NCBI RefSeq assembly: GCF_009739465.1
Contig: NZ_WHOM01000045.1
Location: forward strand, 1-64,000
Source of the DNA: Streptomyces apocyni
GTDB lineage: Bacteria; Actinomycetota; Actinomycetes; Streptomycetales; Streptomycetaceae
Direction of reading: 5' to 3'
DNA length: 64,000 nucleotides
The translations under genes were made by a program, and so were the position numbers. This document shows positions 31,013-39,655 of this stretch, piece after piece. Each line of letters begins with the position of its first letter. The first letter of the stretch is position 1. The notes beneath the pieces were generated by a model. The model did no database searches. It saw only the letters and a program-made list of their open reading frames with translations, and was not told the origin of the DNA.

Positions 31013-31807
31013 CTACTTCTTGAGCGCCGCGTCGATCGTGCTCTTGTACTGTTCCAGGCTCTGCGGGGTCTCCAGCTTCTCGCCGTCCATCTTGAGGGTG
31101 GGAGTGCCCTGGACGTCGCTCTTGCTGAACTTGTCCGACATGTTCAGCGCCCACTTGTCGAAGGTGCCGTCCTCGACGTCCTTCTGGAACGCGCTGTTGT
31201 CCTTGAGCGCGGGGACCTCGTTGGCGATCTTGAGCAGGTACGCGTCGTCCTTGAACTTGTCGTCGCTCTCCTCGGGGTGGTTCTCCTTGGAGTAGAGCGC
31301 GGCCTTGAAGTCGAAGAACGCGTCCTGGCTCACGTTGAGGGCGGCGCCCAGGGCGCTGAGCGCGTTCTTGGAGCCTTCGCCGCCGAGGCCGTTGTCGAGG
31401 AAGGTGGCGCCGATGAACTGGACCTTGTACTTCCCGTCCTTGACGTCCTTGTGCATCTGTTCCCCCGCCGTCTGCTCGAAGGTGGCGCAGACCGGGCAGC
31501 GGGCGTCCTCGTACAGCTCCAGGGTCTTCTTGGCGTCCTTCTCGCCCAGGACGACCGTGGTGCCGTCCTTGCCCGTGGCGCCCGCGGGCGAGACCAGCTC
31601 GTTGTTCTTGGCCTCTTCCCAGTAGGTGGGCTTGTTGGCCTGCACGATCGCGTAGCCGATGCCTCCGGCGACCGCGAGGACACCGACGACCGAGGCCGCG
31701 ACGACCAACTGGCGCCGCATCTTGTCCTTCTTGGCCTGGCGCTCGCGCTCGGCGCGCAGCCGCTCGCGTGCCGCCTGCTTCGCCGCCTGGCTGTTGCGCT
31801 TGCTCAT
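31013..31807 (-). CDS. Membrane-anchored DsbA-like thioredoxin-domain protein
   Basis: Product of 264 aa. A charged cytoplasmic N-terminus (MSKRNSQAAKQAARERLRAERERQAKKDKM) is followed by one membrane segment (QLVVAASVVGVLAVAGGIGYAIV) and an external DsbA/thioredoxin-4 domain with the redox motif CPVC in YEDARCPVCATFEQTAG (near residue 110) and the cis-Pro loop VQGTPTLKMDG. It should form or shuffle disulphides in exported proteins. ATG 31807 with GGAG upstream; the open frame continues another 29 codons without a good start. An unknown membrane protein gene lies 68 bp upstream on the same strand. Confidence 0.9.
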   Translation of the reverse strand: MSKRNSQAAKQAARERLRAERERQAKKDKMRRQLVVAASVVGVLAVAGGIGYAIVQANKPTYWEEAKNNELVSPAGATGKDGTTVVLGEKDAKKTLELYEDARCPVCATFEQTAGEQMHKDVKDGKYKVQFIGATFLDNGLGGEGSKNALSALGAALNVSQDAFFDFKAALYSKENHPEESDDKFKDDAYLLKIANEVPALKDNSAFQKDVEDGTFDKWALNMSDKFSKSDVQGTPTLKMDGEKLETPQSLEQYKSTIDAALKK

Positions 31808-31875
31808 GGTGGAGTACTCCGTGCTTCGTCTGTGACGTGGATGTCGATGGGGGATGGCCGTGCTCTCGGGCTCGC

Positions 31876-32577
31876 TCAGGCGAGGGCGGAGCACGGCGGT
31901 CCACGCCGTCCGACGGAGTGGGTCAGCAGCCGTATGGGCGCGCTCGGCGTACGGGGCGCGGGGCGCGGTGTGCGGCGGGTCGCCGCGCGGGGGGCCAGGA
32001 CGACCGCGAACGCGATCAGCAGCGGGCGGAAGGCGAAGGCCCCCACCGCGCGCACCAGCTGGGTGAGCGCGCTCTCGCCGTGCCGCAGCCAGCCCGCGGC
32101 GAGCAGCCCGACGCCCAGGTGCGCGCCGAGCAGCAGCCAGGCGGTGGCGGGATCGGCGCTCGCCAGGAGCTCGGCGGCGGGGCGCTGCCCGCCGGTCACC
32201 TGGGCCAGCGAGGCGCCCACCTCACCGCCGCCGCACAGCACGTCGAGACCGAGCGCGCGCAGCGGTCCGGCGACGGGACCGCCCGCCGCGCCGTAACAGA
32301 CGTGCTGGCCGGTGGTGAAGACCGTGTCGGCGGCCAGCTCCAGTGGGATCAGCAGGGCGGCGATCCGCCAGTAGCCTCGCTCGCGCCCGGCCAGCAGATA
32401 CGCGAGGACGAAGACCCCGGCGGCCACCGCGGCGACGGTGGTCAGCGGGAGCGGTGCCTGGGACAGCAGCACATGGGACGCGGCGGACAGCGTCACGACC
32501 AGGGCCGTGAAGAGCGCCGCCCGCAGCACCCGCAGCTGCGTTCCCGAGATGTCGTCCATCGACGCAGAGTGTGCCAT
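31876..32577 (-). CDS. Integral membrane protein of unknown function
   Basis: Product of 233 aa from ATG 32577 (GAGGAGGTG lies about 13 nt upstream); ATG 32559, six codons in, is an alternative with a CACACT box 8 nt before it. It has about five hydrophobic segments, and a basic C-terminus (RRTPRPAPRTPSAPIRLLTHSVGRRG). Two cysteines, in TTGQHVCYG and LDVLCGGG, face the same side by rough topology. I do not recognise the family. Being immediately upstream of a DsbA-like gene, it could be a redox partner, but this is only a guess from context. Confidence 0.6.
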   Translation of the reverse strand: MAHSASMDDISGTQLRVLRAALFTALVVTLSAASHVLLSQAPLPLTTVAAVAAGVFVLAYLLAGRERGYWRIAALLIPLELAADTVFTTGQHVCYGAAGGPVAGPLRALGLDVLCGGGEVGASLAQVTGGQRPAAELLASADPATAWLLLGAHLGVGLLAAGWLRHGESALTQLVRAVGAFAFRPLLIAFAVVLAPRAATRRTPRPAPRTPSAPIRLLTHSVGRRGPPCSALA

Positions 32578-32632
32578 GTCGGTAGGTAAGCACCTCCTCA
32601 AGGGGCGCTGTGAGCTCCCACCAGAGGGGGCC

Positions 32633-33982
32633 CTAAAGGCCCGGAATCCGGTCGTTACGGAACAGGTCGACGAAGATCTGGTGGTCCTCGCGGGTCCGCG
32701 CCCCATAGCGGTGCGCGAACTCCACCAGGTGCCCGGCGAAGGAGTCCTCGTCGGCCGCGATCGCCGCGTCGATCGCGCGCTCCGCGCGGAACGGCACCAG
32801 GTCCGAGTGCGCCTCCTCGTCGTCCGCGACCGCGTGCAGGGCGGCGGTGGCCCGGCCCAGGTCCCGCACCAGTGCGGAGATGCGCTCGATGTCGTCGATC
32901 ACCGACCAGTCCAGGCGCACGGCGTACGGCGAGATCTCGGCGACCAGCTGGCCCGCGCCGTCCAGCTCGGTCCAGCCCAGCCAGGGGTCGGGGTGCGCCT
33001 GGAGGGCGCGCTGCGCCGCCACCGCACGGTGGCCCTCGTGTGCGAAGTGGGCGCGGATCGCGGGGTCCGTGATGTGCTGCGCGACGGCCGGGGTGCGGGC
33101 CTGCCGCAGGGAGATCACGACGTCGTTCTCGAAGGCGTCGCTGTGTCCTTCCAGCAGGATGTCGTACGAGGGCCGCTCCGCGAAGCCGCTGCCGCTGCCG
33201 CCGATCGCTACGCCGCTGCCACGGCGGCCCACCACGTCCTTGACGCGGTACGAGTCCGGGCGGGTCAGGCTGGACTCGGGAAGCGTCTCCAGATAGCCGT
33301 CGAAGGCGGCGAGCACCTTGTACCGCGTCGCCGCGTCCAGCTCGATGGCGTCCGCGCCGGGCGCGAAGCGGCGCTCGTGCTCCCGGATCTCCGTCATCGA
33401 GTCGAGCAGGGCGACCCGGCTGCGGGAGCGCGCCGTACGCAGCACGTCGAGCACCGGGCCCTCGGCGGTGTCCAGCGAGAACGGCGGCACCTCGTCGGTC
33501 TTGGCGCCGGTCGCGAGGTCGTGGACGCGCTCGCGGTAGGCGGTGGCGTAGTCCCGTACCAGCTCGGTGATCTGCTCGTCGCTGAGCGCCTTCTCGTATC
33601 CGATGAGGGCGACCGAGGCCGCGAAGCGGCGCAGATCCCAGGTGAACGGGCCGACGAAGGCCTCGTCGAAGCCCTGGGCATGGAAGATCAGTCGGCCCTG
33701 GCTGTCCAGATAACTGCCGTAGCTCTCCGCGTGCAGATCGCCATGGATCCACAGCCGCGCTGTGCGGTCGTCCAGATACGGGCCGCCGTGCCGCTCGCGG
33801 TCCAGCTCGCGGTAGAACAGGCAGGCCGCGCCACGGTAGAAGGCGAAGGGGGAGGCCGCCATCTTGCGGAACCTGGCCCGGACGGCGTCTGGGTCACTCG
33901 CCAGGAGCTCGCCGAAGGTGGCGCTGAACGCGGCGAGGATCTGCTCACCGCGTTGCTGGGCGGTGAGCTGCGAGAGCGACAT
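32633..33982 (-). CDS. DUF2252 family protein
   Basis: Product of 449 aa. DUF2252 proteins have a kinase/aminoglycoside-phosphotransferase-like core: here MAASPFAFYRGAACLFYREL, WIHGDLHAESYGSYLD (the HGDxHxxN-like catalytic stretch) and FDEAFVGPFTWDLRRFAASV. The catalytic Asn of typical APH enzymes is replaced by Ser in HAESYG. Biological role unknown. ATG 33980-33982 has AGGAGGCACC upstream on the - strand. It is divergent from dnaE across a 200-bp gap. Confidence 0.85.
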   Translation of the reverse strand: MSLSQLTAQQRGEQILAAFSATFGELLASDPDAVRARFRKMAASPFAFYRGAACLFYRELDRERHGGPYLDDRTARLWIHGDLHAESYGSYLDSQGRLIFHAQGFDEAFVGPFTWDLRRFAASVALIGYEKALSDEQITELVRDYATAYRERVHDLATGAKTDEVPPFSLDTAEGPVLDVLRTARSRSRVALLDSMTEIREHERRFAPGADAIELDAATRYKVLAAFDGYLETLPESSLTRPDSYRVKDVVGRRGSGVAIGGSGSGFAERPSYDILLEGHSDAFENDVVISLRQARTPAVAQHITDPAIRAHFAHEGHRAVAAQRALQAHPDPWLGWTELDGAGQLVAEISPYAVRLDWSVIDDIERISALVRDLGRATAALHAVADDEEAHSDLVPFRAERAIDAAIAADEDSFAGHLVEFAHRYGARTREDHQIFVDLFRNDRIPGL

Positions 33983-34127
33983 CGCGGGGTGCCTCCTGGT
34001 GCGGGCTGGGGTTGGGGCGGGGCTCGGGCCTGCGGCGGCCTGACGCGGTACCTCACGGACGGGTGTTCTGCCCCGGTGAACGTGCGACGGCGGCGGTGAG
34101 TGCCCGCGGAGTGTCAGTGGCCCCCCG

Positions 34128-34133
34128 TAGACT
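34128..34133 (+). promoter_or_regulatory. Probable dnaE promoter -10 box
   Basis: TAGACT lies 49 bp before the dnaE start in the divergent gap, with TGTCAG about 17 bp further up as a weak -35. Confidence 0.5.
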
Positions 34134-34182
34134 TCGAAGCTGTTTCCCCCACCCGCCGCGAGCTTTCCCGGAGGCCTCCGTC

Positions 34183-37100
34183 GTGACCAAGCCGCCCTTC
34201 ACGCACCTGCACGTCCACACCCAGTACTCGCTGCTGGACGGTGCCGCGCGGCTCAAGGACATGTTCAAGGCCTGCAATGAGATGGGCATGTCGCATATCG
34301 CCATGTCCGACCACGGCAACCTGCACGGGGCGTACGACTTCTTCCATACGGCGAAGGACGCGGGGGTCACGCCGATCATCGGCATCGAGGCGTATGTGGC
34401 GCCCGAGTCGCGGCGCACCAAGCGCAAGATCCAGTGGGGTCAGCCGCACCAGAAGCGGGACGACGTCTCGGGTTCCGGTGGCTACACCCACAAGACGATC
34501 TGGGCACACAACAGCACCGGCCTGCACAACCTCTTCAAGCTCTCATCGGACGCGTACGCCGAGGGCTGGCTGCAGAAGTGGCCGCGAATGGACAAGGAGA
34601 CCATCTCCCAGTGGTCCGAGGGCCTCATCGCCTCCACCGGCTGCCCCTCCGGTGAGCTGCAGACCCGGCTGCGCCTCGGGCAGTACGAGGAGGCGCGCAA
34701 GGCGGCGGCCGAGTACCAGGACATCTTCGGCAAGGACAAGTACTTCCTGGAGCTGATGGACCACGGCATCGAGATCGAGCGCCGGGTCCGCGACGACCTG
34801 CTGAAGATCGGCAAAGAGCTGGGCATCCCGCCGCTGGTCACCAACGACTCGCACTACACGTACGCGCACGAGTCGACCGCCCATGACGCGCTGCTGTGCA
34901 TCCAGACCGGCAAGAACCTCTCCGACCCGGACCGCTTCCGCTTCGACGGCACCGGGTACTACCTGAAGTCCACGGACGAGATGTACGCCATCGACTCCTC
35001 GGACGCCTGGCAGGAGGGCTGCCGCAACACTCTGCTGGTCGCCGAGCAGGTCGACACCTCCGGGATGTTCGAGAAGCGCGACCTGATGCCGAAGTTCGAC
35101 ATCCCGGACGGCTTCACCGAGGTCACGTGGTTCCAGGAGGAGGTCCGCCGCGGCATGGAGCGCCGCTACCCGGGCGGCGTCCCGGACGACCGCCAGAAGC
35201 AGGCCGAGTACGAGATGGACATCATCATCCAGATGGGGTTCCCCGGGTACTTCCTGGTCGTCGCCGACTTCATCATGTGGGCCAAGAACAACGGCATCGC
35301 GGTGGGCCCGGGCCGTGGTTCCGCGGCCGGTTCGATCGTGGCGTACGCGATGGGCATCACCGACCTCGACCCGATCACCCACGGACTGATCTTCGAGCGG
35401 TTCCTCAACCCCGAGCGCGTCTCGATGCCCGATGTCGACATCGACTTCGACGAGCGCAGGCGCGTCGAGGTGATCCGGTATGTGACGGAGAAGTACGGCG
35501 CCGACAAGGTCGCCATGATCGGCACCTACGGCAAGATCAAGGCCAAGAACGCGATCAAGGACTCCGCGCGCGTCCTCGGCTACCCGTACGCGATGGGCGA
35601 CCGGCTCACCAAGGCGATGCCCGCCGACGTCCTGGGCAAGGGCATCGACCTCAACGGCATCACCGACCCGACCCACCCGCGGTACAGCGAGGCGGGCGAG
35701 ATCCGGGCGATGTACGAGAACGAACCAGACGTGAAGAAGGTCATCGACACCGCCAAGGGCGTCGAGGGCCTGGTCCGGCAGATGGGTGTGCACGCGGCGG
35801 GCGTGATCATGTCCAGCGAGACCATCACCGACCACGCGCCGGTCTGGGTGCGGCACACCGACGGCGTGACCATCACGCAGTGGGACTACCCGCAGTGTGA
35901 GTCGCTCGGCCTGCTGAAGATGGACTTCCTGGGCCTGCGCAACCTCACCATCATGGACGACGCCGTCAAGATGGTGCGGGCCAACAAGGGCGTCGACCTG
36001 GAGATGCTCTCGCTCCCGCTCGACGACCCCAAGACGTACGAGATGCTCTGCCGCGGCGACACGCTCGGTGTCTTCCAGTTCGACGGCGGCCCGATGCGCT
36101 CGCTGCTGCGGCTGATGAAGCCCGACAACTTCGAGGACATCTCCGCCGTCTCGGCCCTCTACCGTCCCGGCCCGATGGGCATGGACTCGCACACCAACTA
36201 CGCGCTCCGCAAGAACGGCGCCCAGGAGATCACGCCGATCCACAAGGAGCTGGAGGAGCCCCTCAAGGAGGTCCTCGGCCTCACCTACGGCCTGATCGTG
36301 TACCAGGAGCAGGTGCAGAAGGCCGCCCAGATCATCGCGGGCTACTCACTCGGCGAGGCCGACATCCTGCGCCGCGTGATGGGCAAGAAGAAGCCCGAGG
36401 AACTGGCGAAGAACTTCGGCATCTTCCAGGCGGGCGCCCGCAAGAACGGCTACTCGGACGAGGCGATCCAGGCCCTGTGGGACGTCCTGGTGCCGTTCGC
36501 CGGATACGCCTTCAACAAGGCGCACTCCTCCGCGTACGGCCTGGTCACCTACTGGACCGCCTATCTGAAGGCGAACTACCCGGCGGAGTACATGGCCGCG
36601 CTGCTCACCTCGGTCAAGGACGACAAGGACAAGTCGGCCGTGTACCTCAACGAATGCCGCCGTATGGGCATCAAGGTCCTGCCGCCCAATGTGAACGAGT
36701 CCGAGCAGAACTTCGCCGCGCAGGGCGACGACGTGATCCTCTTCGGCCTCTCCGCGGTCCGTAACGTCGGTACCAACGTCGTCGAGTCGATCATCCGCAG
36801 CCGCAAGGCCAAGGGCAAGTACGGTTCCTTCCCCGACTACCTCGACAAGGTCGAGGCCGCCGCCTGCAACAAGCGCACCACCGAATCGCTCATCAAGGCG
36901 GGCGCGTTCGACACCATGGGGCACACCCGTAAGGGCCTCACCGCCCAGTACGAGCCCATGATCGACAATGTGGTGCAGGTCAAGCGCAAGGAGGCCGAGG
37001 GGCAGTTCGACCTCTTCGGCGGCATGGGTGACGAGGCGGCCGACGAACCCGGCTTCGGACTCGACGTGGTGTTCTCCGACGACGAGTGGGACAAGAGCTA

Positions 37101-37722
37101 TCTGCTCGCCCAGGAACGCGAGATGCTCGGCCTCTACGTCTCCGACCACCCGCTGTTCGGCCTGGAGCACGTCCTGTCCGACAAGGCCGACGCCGGGATC
37201 GGACAGCTCACCGGCGGTGACTACTCCGACGGCTCGGTGGTCACCATCGGCGGCATCATCTCCGGCCTCCAGCGCAAGATGACCAAGCAGGGGAACGCCT
37301 GGGCCATCGCCACCGTCGAGGACCTGGCGGGCTCCATCGAGTGCATGTTCTTCCCGGCCACCTATCAACTGGTGTCCACCCAACTCGTCGAGGACGCCGT
37401 CGTCTTCGTCAAGGGCCGCCTCGACAAGCGCGAGGACGTCCCCCGCCTGGTCGCCATGGAACTCCAGGTCCCGGACCTGTCGAACGCGGGCACCAACGCG
37501 CCGGTGATCATCACCATTCCGGCGGTCAAGGTCACCCCGCCGATGGTCAGCAGGCTCGGCGAGGTCCTCGGCCACCACAAGGGCAACTCCGAGGTGCGGA
37601 TCAAGCTCCTGGGCGCCCGGAAGACCACGGTGCTCCGGCTCGACCGGCACCGGGTGCAACCGGACCCGGCGCTCTTCGGTGACCTCAAGGTGCTGCTCGG
37701 CCCGTCCTGCCTGGCGGGCTGA
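34183..37722 (+). CDS. dnaE: DNA polymerase III alpha subunit DnaE
   Basis: Replicative C-family polymerase of 1179 aa. It has an N-terminal PHP domain (FTHLHVHTQYSLLDGA, MSDHGNLHGAYDF), the polymerase core (GPGRGSAAGSIVAYAMGITDLDP, and the catalytic aspartates in MPDVDIDFDERRR near residue 416), FQFDGGPMRSLLR, the thumb/fingers, an HhH region (GAFDTMGHTRKG), the beta-clamp-binding QFDLFGG near 945 and a C-terminal OB fold (VTIGGIISGLQRKMTKQGNAWAI). GTG 34183 is preceded by GGAGG; the frame open to 34012 lacks family similarity. This is the DnaE1 type, not the ImuC/DnaE2 mutasome type. Confidence 0.96.
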   Translation: MTKPPFTHLHVHTQYSLLDGAARLKDMFKACNEMGMSHIAMSDHGNLHGAYDFFHTAKDAGVTPIIGIEAYVAPESRRTKRKIQWGQPHQKRDDVSGSGGYTHKTIWAHNSTGLHNLFKLSSDAYAEGWLQKWPRMDKETISQWSEGLIASTGCPSGELQTRLRLGQYEEARKAAAEYQDIFGKDKYFLELMDHGIEIERRVRDDLLKIGKELGIPPLVTNDSHYTYAHESTAHDALLCIQTGKNLSDPDRFRFDGTGYYLKSTDEMYAIDSSDAWQEGCRNTLLVAEQVDTSGMFEKRDLMPKFDIPDGFTEVTWFQEEVRRGMERRYPGGVPDDRQKQAEYEMDIIIQMGFPGYFLVVADFIMWAKNNGIAVGPGRGSAAGSIVAYAMGITDLDPITHGLIFERFLNPERVSMPDVDIDFDERRRVEVIRYVTEKYGADKVAMIGTYGKIKAKNAIKDSARVLGYPYAMGDRLTKAMPADVLGKGIDLNGITDPTHPRYSEAGEIRAMYENEPDVKKVIDTAKGVEGLVRQMGVHAAGVIMSSETITDHAPVWVRHTDGVTITQWDYPQCESLGLLKMDFLGLRNLTIMDDAVKMVRANKGVDLEMLSLPLDDPKTYEMLCRGDTLGVFQFDGGPMRSLLRLMKPDNFEDISAVSALYRPGPMGMDSHTNYALRKNGAQEITPIHKELEEPLKEVLGLTYGLIVYQEQVQKAAQIIAGYSLGEADILRRVMGKKKPEELAKNFGIFQAGARKNGYSDEAIQALWDVLVPFAGYAFNKAHSSAYGLVTYWTAYLKANYPAEYMAALLTSVKDDKDKSAVYLNECRRMGIKVLPPNVNESEQNFAAQGDDVILFGLSAVRNVGTNVVESIIRSRKAKGKYGSFPDYLDKVEAAACNKRTTESLIKAGAFDTMGHTRKGLTAQYEPMIDNVVQVKRKEAEGQFDLFGGMGDEAADEPGFGLDVVFSDDEWDKSYLLAQEREMLGLYVSDHPLFGLEHVLSDKADAGIGQLTGGDYSDGSVVTIGGIISGLQRKMTKQGNAWAIATVEDLAGSIECMFFPATYQLVSTQLVEDAVVFVKGRLDKREDVPRLVAMELQVPDLSNAGTNAPVIITIPAVKVTPPMVSRLGEVLGHHKGNSEVRIKLLGARKTTVLRLDRHRVQPDPALFGDLKVLLGPSCLAG

Positions 37723-37731
37723 CGGTGTCAA

Positions 37732-37772
37732 GCGTCGAGGGGCGCGTCCGGTGTGGACGCGCCCCTCGACGC
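37732..37772 (+). terminator. Terminator of dnaE
   Basis: A perfect 18-bp stem (37732-37749 with 37755-37772) with loop GGTGT begins 9 bp after the dnaE stop. No T-run. It also lies downstream of the convergent 59-aa gene and may act in both directions. Confidence 0.88.
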
Positions 37773-37817
37773 ATGGTGACTGCATAGCGGGCGACGGTGA
37801 CCGCGGCGCGGCCCGTC

Positions 37818-37997
37818 TCAGTTATGGCCGAACTTCTTCGACTTCTTGCTGTGCTCCCCGAAGTCGCCGGTCCTGGTGCGGGGTTCGGACGGCGCGTCGG
37901 ATGCCGAGGGCTGGGCCTGCTCCGCGCCGCGCTGCTCGTGCTGCTGCGCGAAGCGATGCGAATCGCCACCCTTCTTGCGGTGCTTTTGCTTGGCCAT
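37818..37997 (-). CDS. Small basic protein, 59 aa, unknown
   Basis: Open frame from ATG 37995-37997 to TGA 37818-37820, with GGAGG about 9 nt upstream. It reads MAKQKHRKKGGDSHRFAQQH..., has a low-complexity Gln/Glu/Ala/Pro middle and ends FGEHSKKSKKFGHN. It is highly hydrophilic with basic ends and no cysteine or membrane segment, suggesting a nucleic-acid or ribosome-associated or stress-type protein. I do not know a named family. It is convergent with dnaE, and codon third positions are mostly G/C as expected for a real gene. Confidence 0.75.
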   Translation of the reverse strand: MAKQKHRKKGGDSHRFAQQHEQRGAEQAQPSASDAPSEPRTRTGDFGEHSKKSKKFGHN

Positions 37998-38241
37998 GGT
38001 GACTGCCTCCTGAGGGGGAACTAGGGGCCAGGGCCTGCACCAGATTCACACAGGTCGACAAAGCGCGCATTTCAGAGAATTACCGTGCGTAATAAGGCCC
38101 GACGGAGAGCGATTCACCGTTACGCCACGCCGAAGATCCAGTTCCGGCCGTTAACCCTCGCGCCGTCGGGCAGACTCGAAGGTAACCCGAAGGAAACCCG
38201 CTCCCGACGCGTGAAATTCGTCAGAGCCCCAGGGAAAGAGG

Positions 38242-39558
38242 GTGGAACGCATGGACCGCTGCGTCGTCCTGGTGGACGCCGGCTATCTGCTGGGCGCCGC
38301 CGCGAGTCTTCTCGCCGGGGAACCCTCACGGTCACGGATCACCGTCGACCACGCGGCGCTCATCCAGGGGCTGCGGGAGCGCGCCGAGTCGGACACCGCT
38401 CAGCCACTGCTGCGGATCTACTGGTTCGACGGCGCGCCCGACCGGGTCCCCCAGCCCGAGCACCGCAGGCTCCGGGTGATGTCCCGGGTGACCGTACGGC
38501 TGGGCGCGCTCACCCGCAGCGACGGACGGTGGGCGCAGAAGGGCGTGGACGCCGCGATGCACGCCGAGCTCACCGAGCTGGCCCGTAACCGTGCCTGCTC
38601 CGACGTGGTCCTGGTGACCGGCGACGGCGATCTGCTGCCCGGCCTGATGTCCGCCAAGGAACACGGCGTCGCCGTCCACCTCTGGGCCGTACAGGCCGCC
38701 GACGGCGACTACAACCAGTCCGAGGACCTGGTCGCCGAGGCCGACGAACGCCGGGTGCTCGACCGGGCCTGGATCACCAAGGCGGTACGGGCCAAGGAAC
38801 TCACCGGCGCCTGCGCGCCGCAGCCCGCGACCCGCCCGGAGATCGCCGCGATCCTCTCTGCGCCGCTGCCCGAGTCCGCGCTGGCCGCCGCCGAGCGCGC
38901 CCCCGAGGAACGCCACGCGGCACCGAACGGCGCGGCGCACACCGGGCACACCGCGCACACGGGGCATACCGGCCACACCACACGCGCCGAGCATGACGGA
39001 ACCGAGCACGACGGCGCCGCGCACGACGGAACCGACCGCCCCGCGTCCAAGGGCGTACCCACCCCCAAGGACCTGGCCGCCCTGCGCAGCCCCGCTCCGC
39101 ACGCCGCCCCGCAGCCCACCCCCCAGCAGCCGGCCAACGCCACCCTGCGCTGGTCGTCCGAGAAGGGCTGGGTCGAGCGCCCGGGCCCGGCCCCGGACCC
39201 CGCCGACATCGCCGCGCTGCCCACCCTGGCCCAGCTGACCACGGCCGAGCAGCGCTGGGCGGACCGTGAGGAGGACATCACCACCGTCGGCGGCGACCCG
39301 TACGAGGTCGGGCAGGTGTTCGCCCGCCGCTGGATGGCCCGGCTCGGAGACCCCGCCGGGCTGCAGAAGCTGTCAACCATGTACCCGCGCATCCCGCACC
39401 GCGTCGACGGCGAACTGCTCCGCTACGCCGCGCGCTTCGGGCTGCTCGCCCACAAGGACGACCAGATCGACGAGCACGACCGCTATGCGATCCGGGCCGG
39501 GTTCTGGCGCGAGATCGATGTCCGTACGGCGGCGGAGCCCGCCCCCGCCGGGGAGTGA
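38242..39558 (+). CDS. NYN domain-containing protein
   Basis: Product of 438 aa. Residues 1-190 form a NYN (PIN-like RNase) domain: CVVLVDAGYLLGAAA with the first Asp, RIYWFDGAPD, KGVDAAMHAELTELARN and DVVLVTGDGDLLPGLMSAKEHG with the later catalytic aspartates, so it is probably a metal-dependent ribonuclease. A His/Thr/Gly-rich low-complexity linker (about residues 230-265, repeated HTGHTAHTGH and HDG units) leads to a C-terminal domain of about 100 residues (RWSSEKGWVERPG...DPYEVGQVFARRWMARLGDPAGLQKLSTMYPRIPHRVDGELLRYAARFG) that looks like an OST/OB-linked helical domain. ATG 38251 is a possible alternative start. Confidence 0.85.
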   Translation: MERMDRCVVLVDAGYLLGAAASLLAGEPSRSRITVDHAALIQGLRERAESDTAQPLLRIYWFDGAPDRVPQPEHRRLRVMSRVTVRLGALTRSDGRWAQKGVDAAMHAELTELARNRACSDVVLVTGDGDLLPGLMSAKEHGVAVHLWAVQAADGDYNQSEDLVAEADERRVLDRAWITKAVRAKELTGACAPQPATRPEIAAILSAPLPESALAAAERAPEERHAAPNGAAHTGHTAHTGHTGHTTRAEHDGTEHDGAAHDGTDRPASKGVPTPKDLAALRSPAPHAAPQPTPQQPANATLRWSSEKGWVERPGPAPDPADIAALPTLAQLTTAEQRWADREEDITTVGGDPYEVGQVFARRWMARLGDPAGLQKLSTMYPRIPHRVDGELLRYAARFGLLAHKDDQIDEHDRYAIRAGFWREIDVRTAAEPAPAGE

Positions 39559-39640
39559 CCCGGGGGCGGGGCAGGCCCCACGGCCTGCCTGGGGCTCCCT
39601 GAGGCGGCCCCCCGCGGGAACTTTCGGCTCCCGGAACCCG

Positions 39641-39655
39641 TAGGCTCGTCCCTCG
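39641..39655 (+). promoter_or_regulatory. Leaderless promoter of the ABC transporter operon
   Basis: TAGGCT (39641-39646) lies 8 nt before the GTG start at 39655. Confidence 0.5.

Noticed and set aside
34543..36243. 566-codon open frame antisense to dnaE
   Set aside because: It is a mirror of dnaE codon bias (high-GC third positions) and its translation is Val/Asp/His/Leu-rich with no family motif.
38930..39040. His/Thr/Gly repeats in the NYN gene as a metal-binding domain
   Set aside because: The repeats are low complexity and DNA-slippage-like; no defined metal site can be argued.
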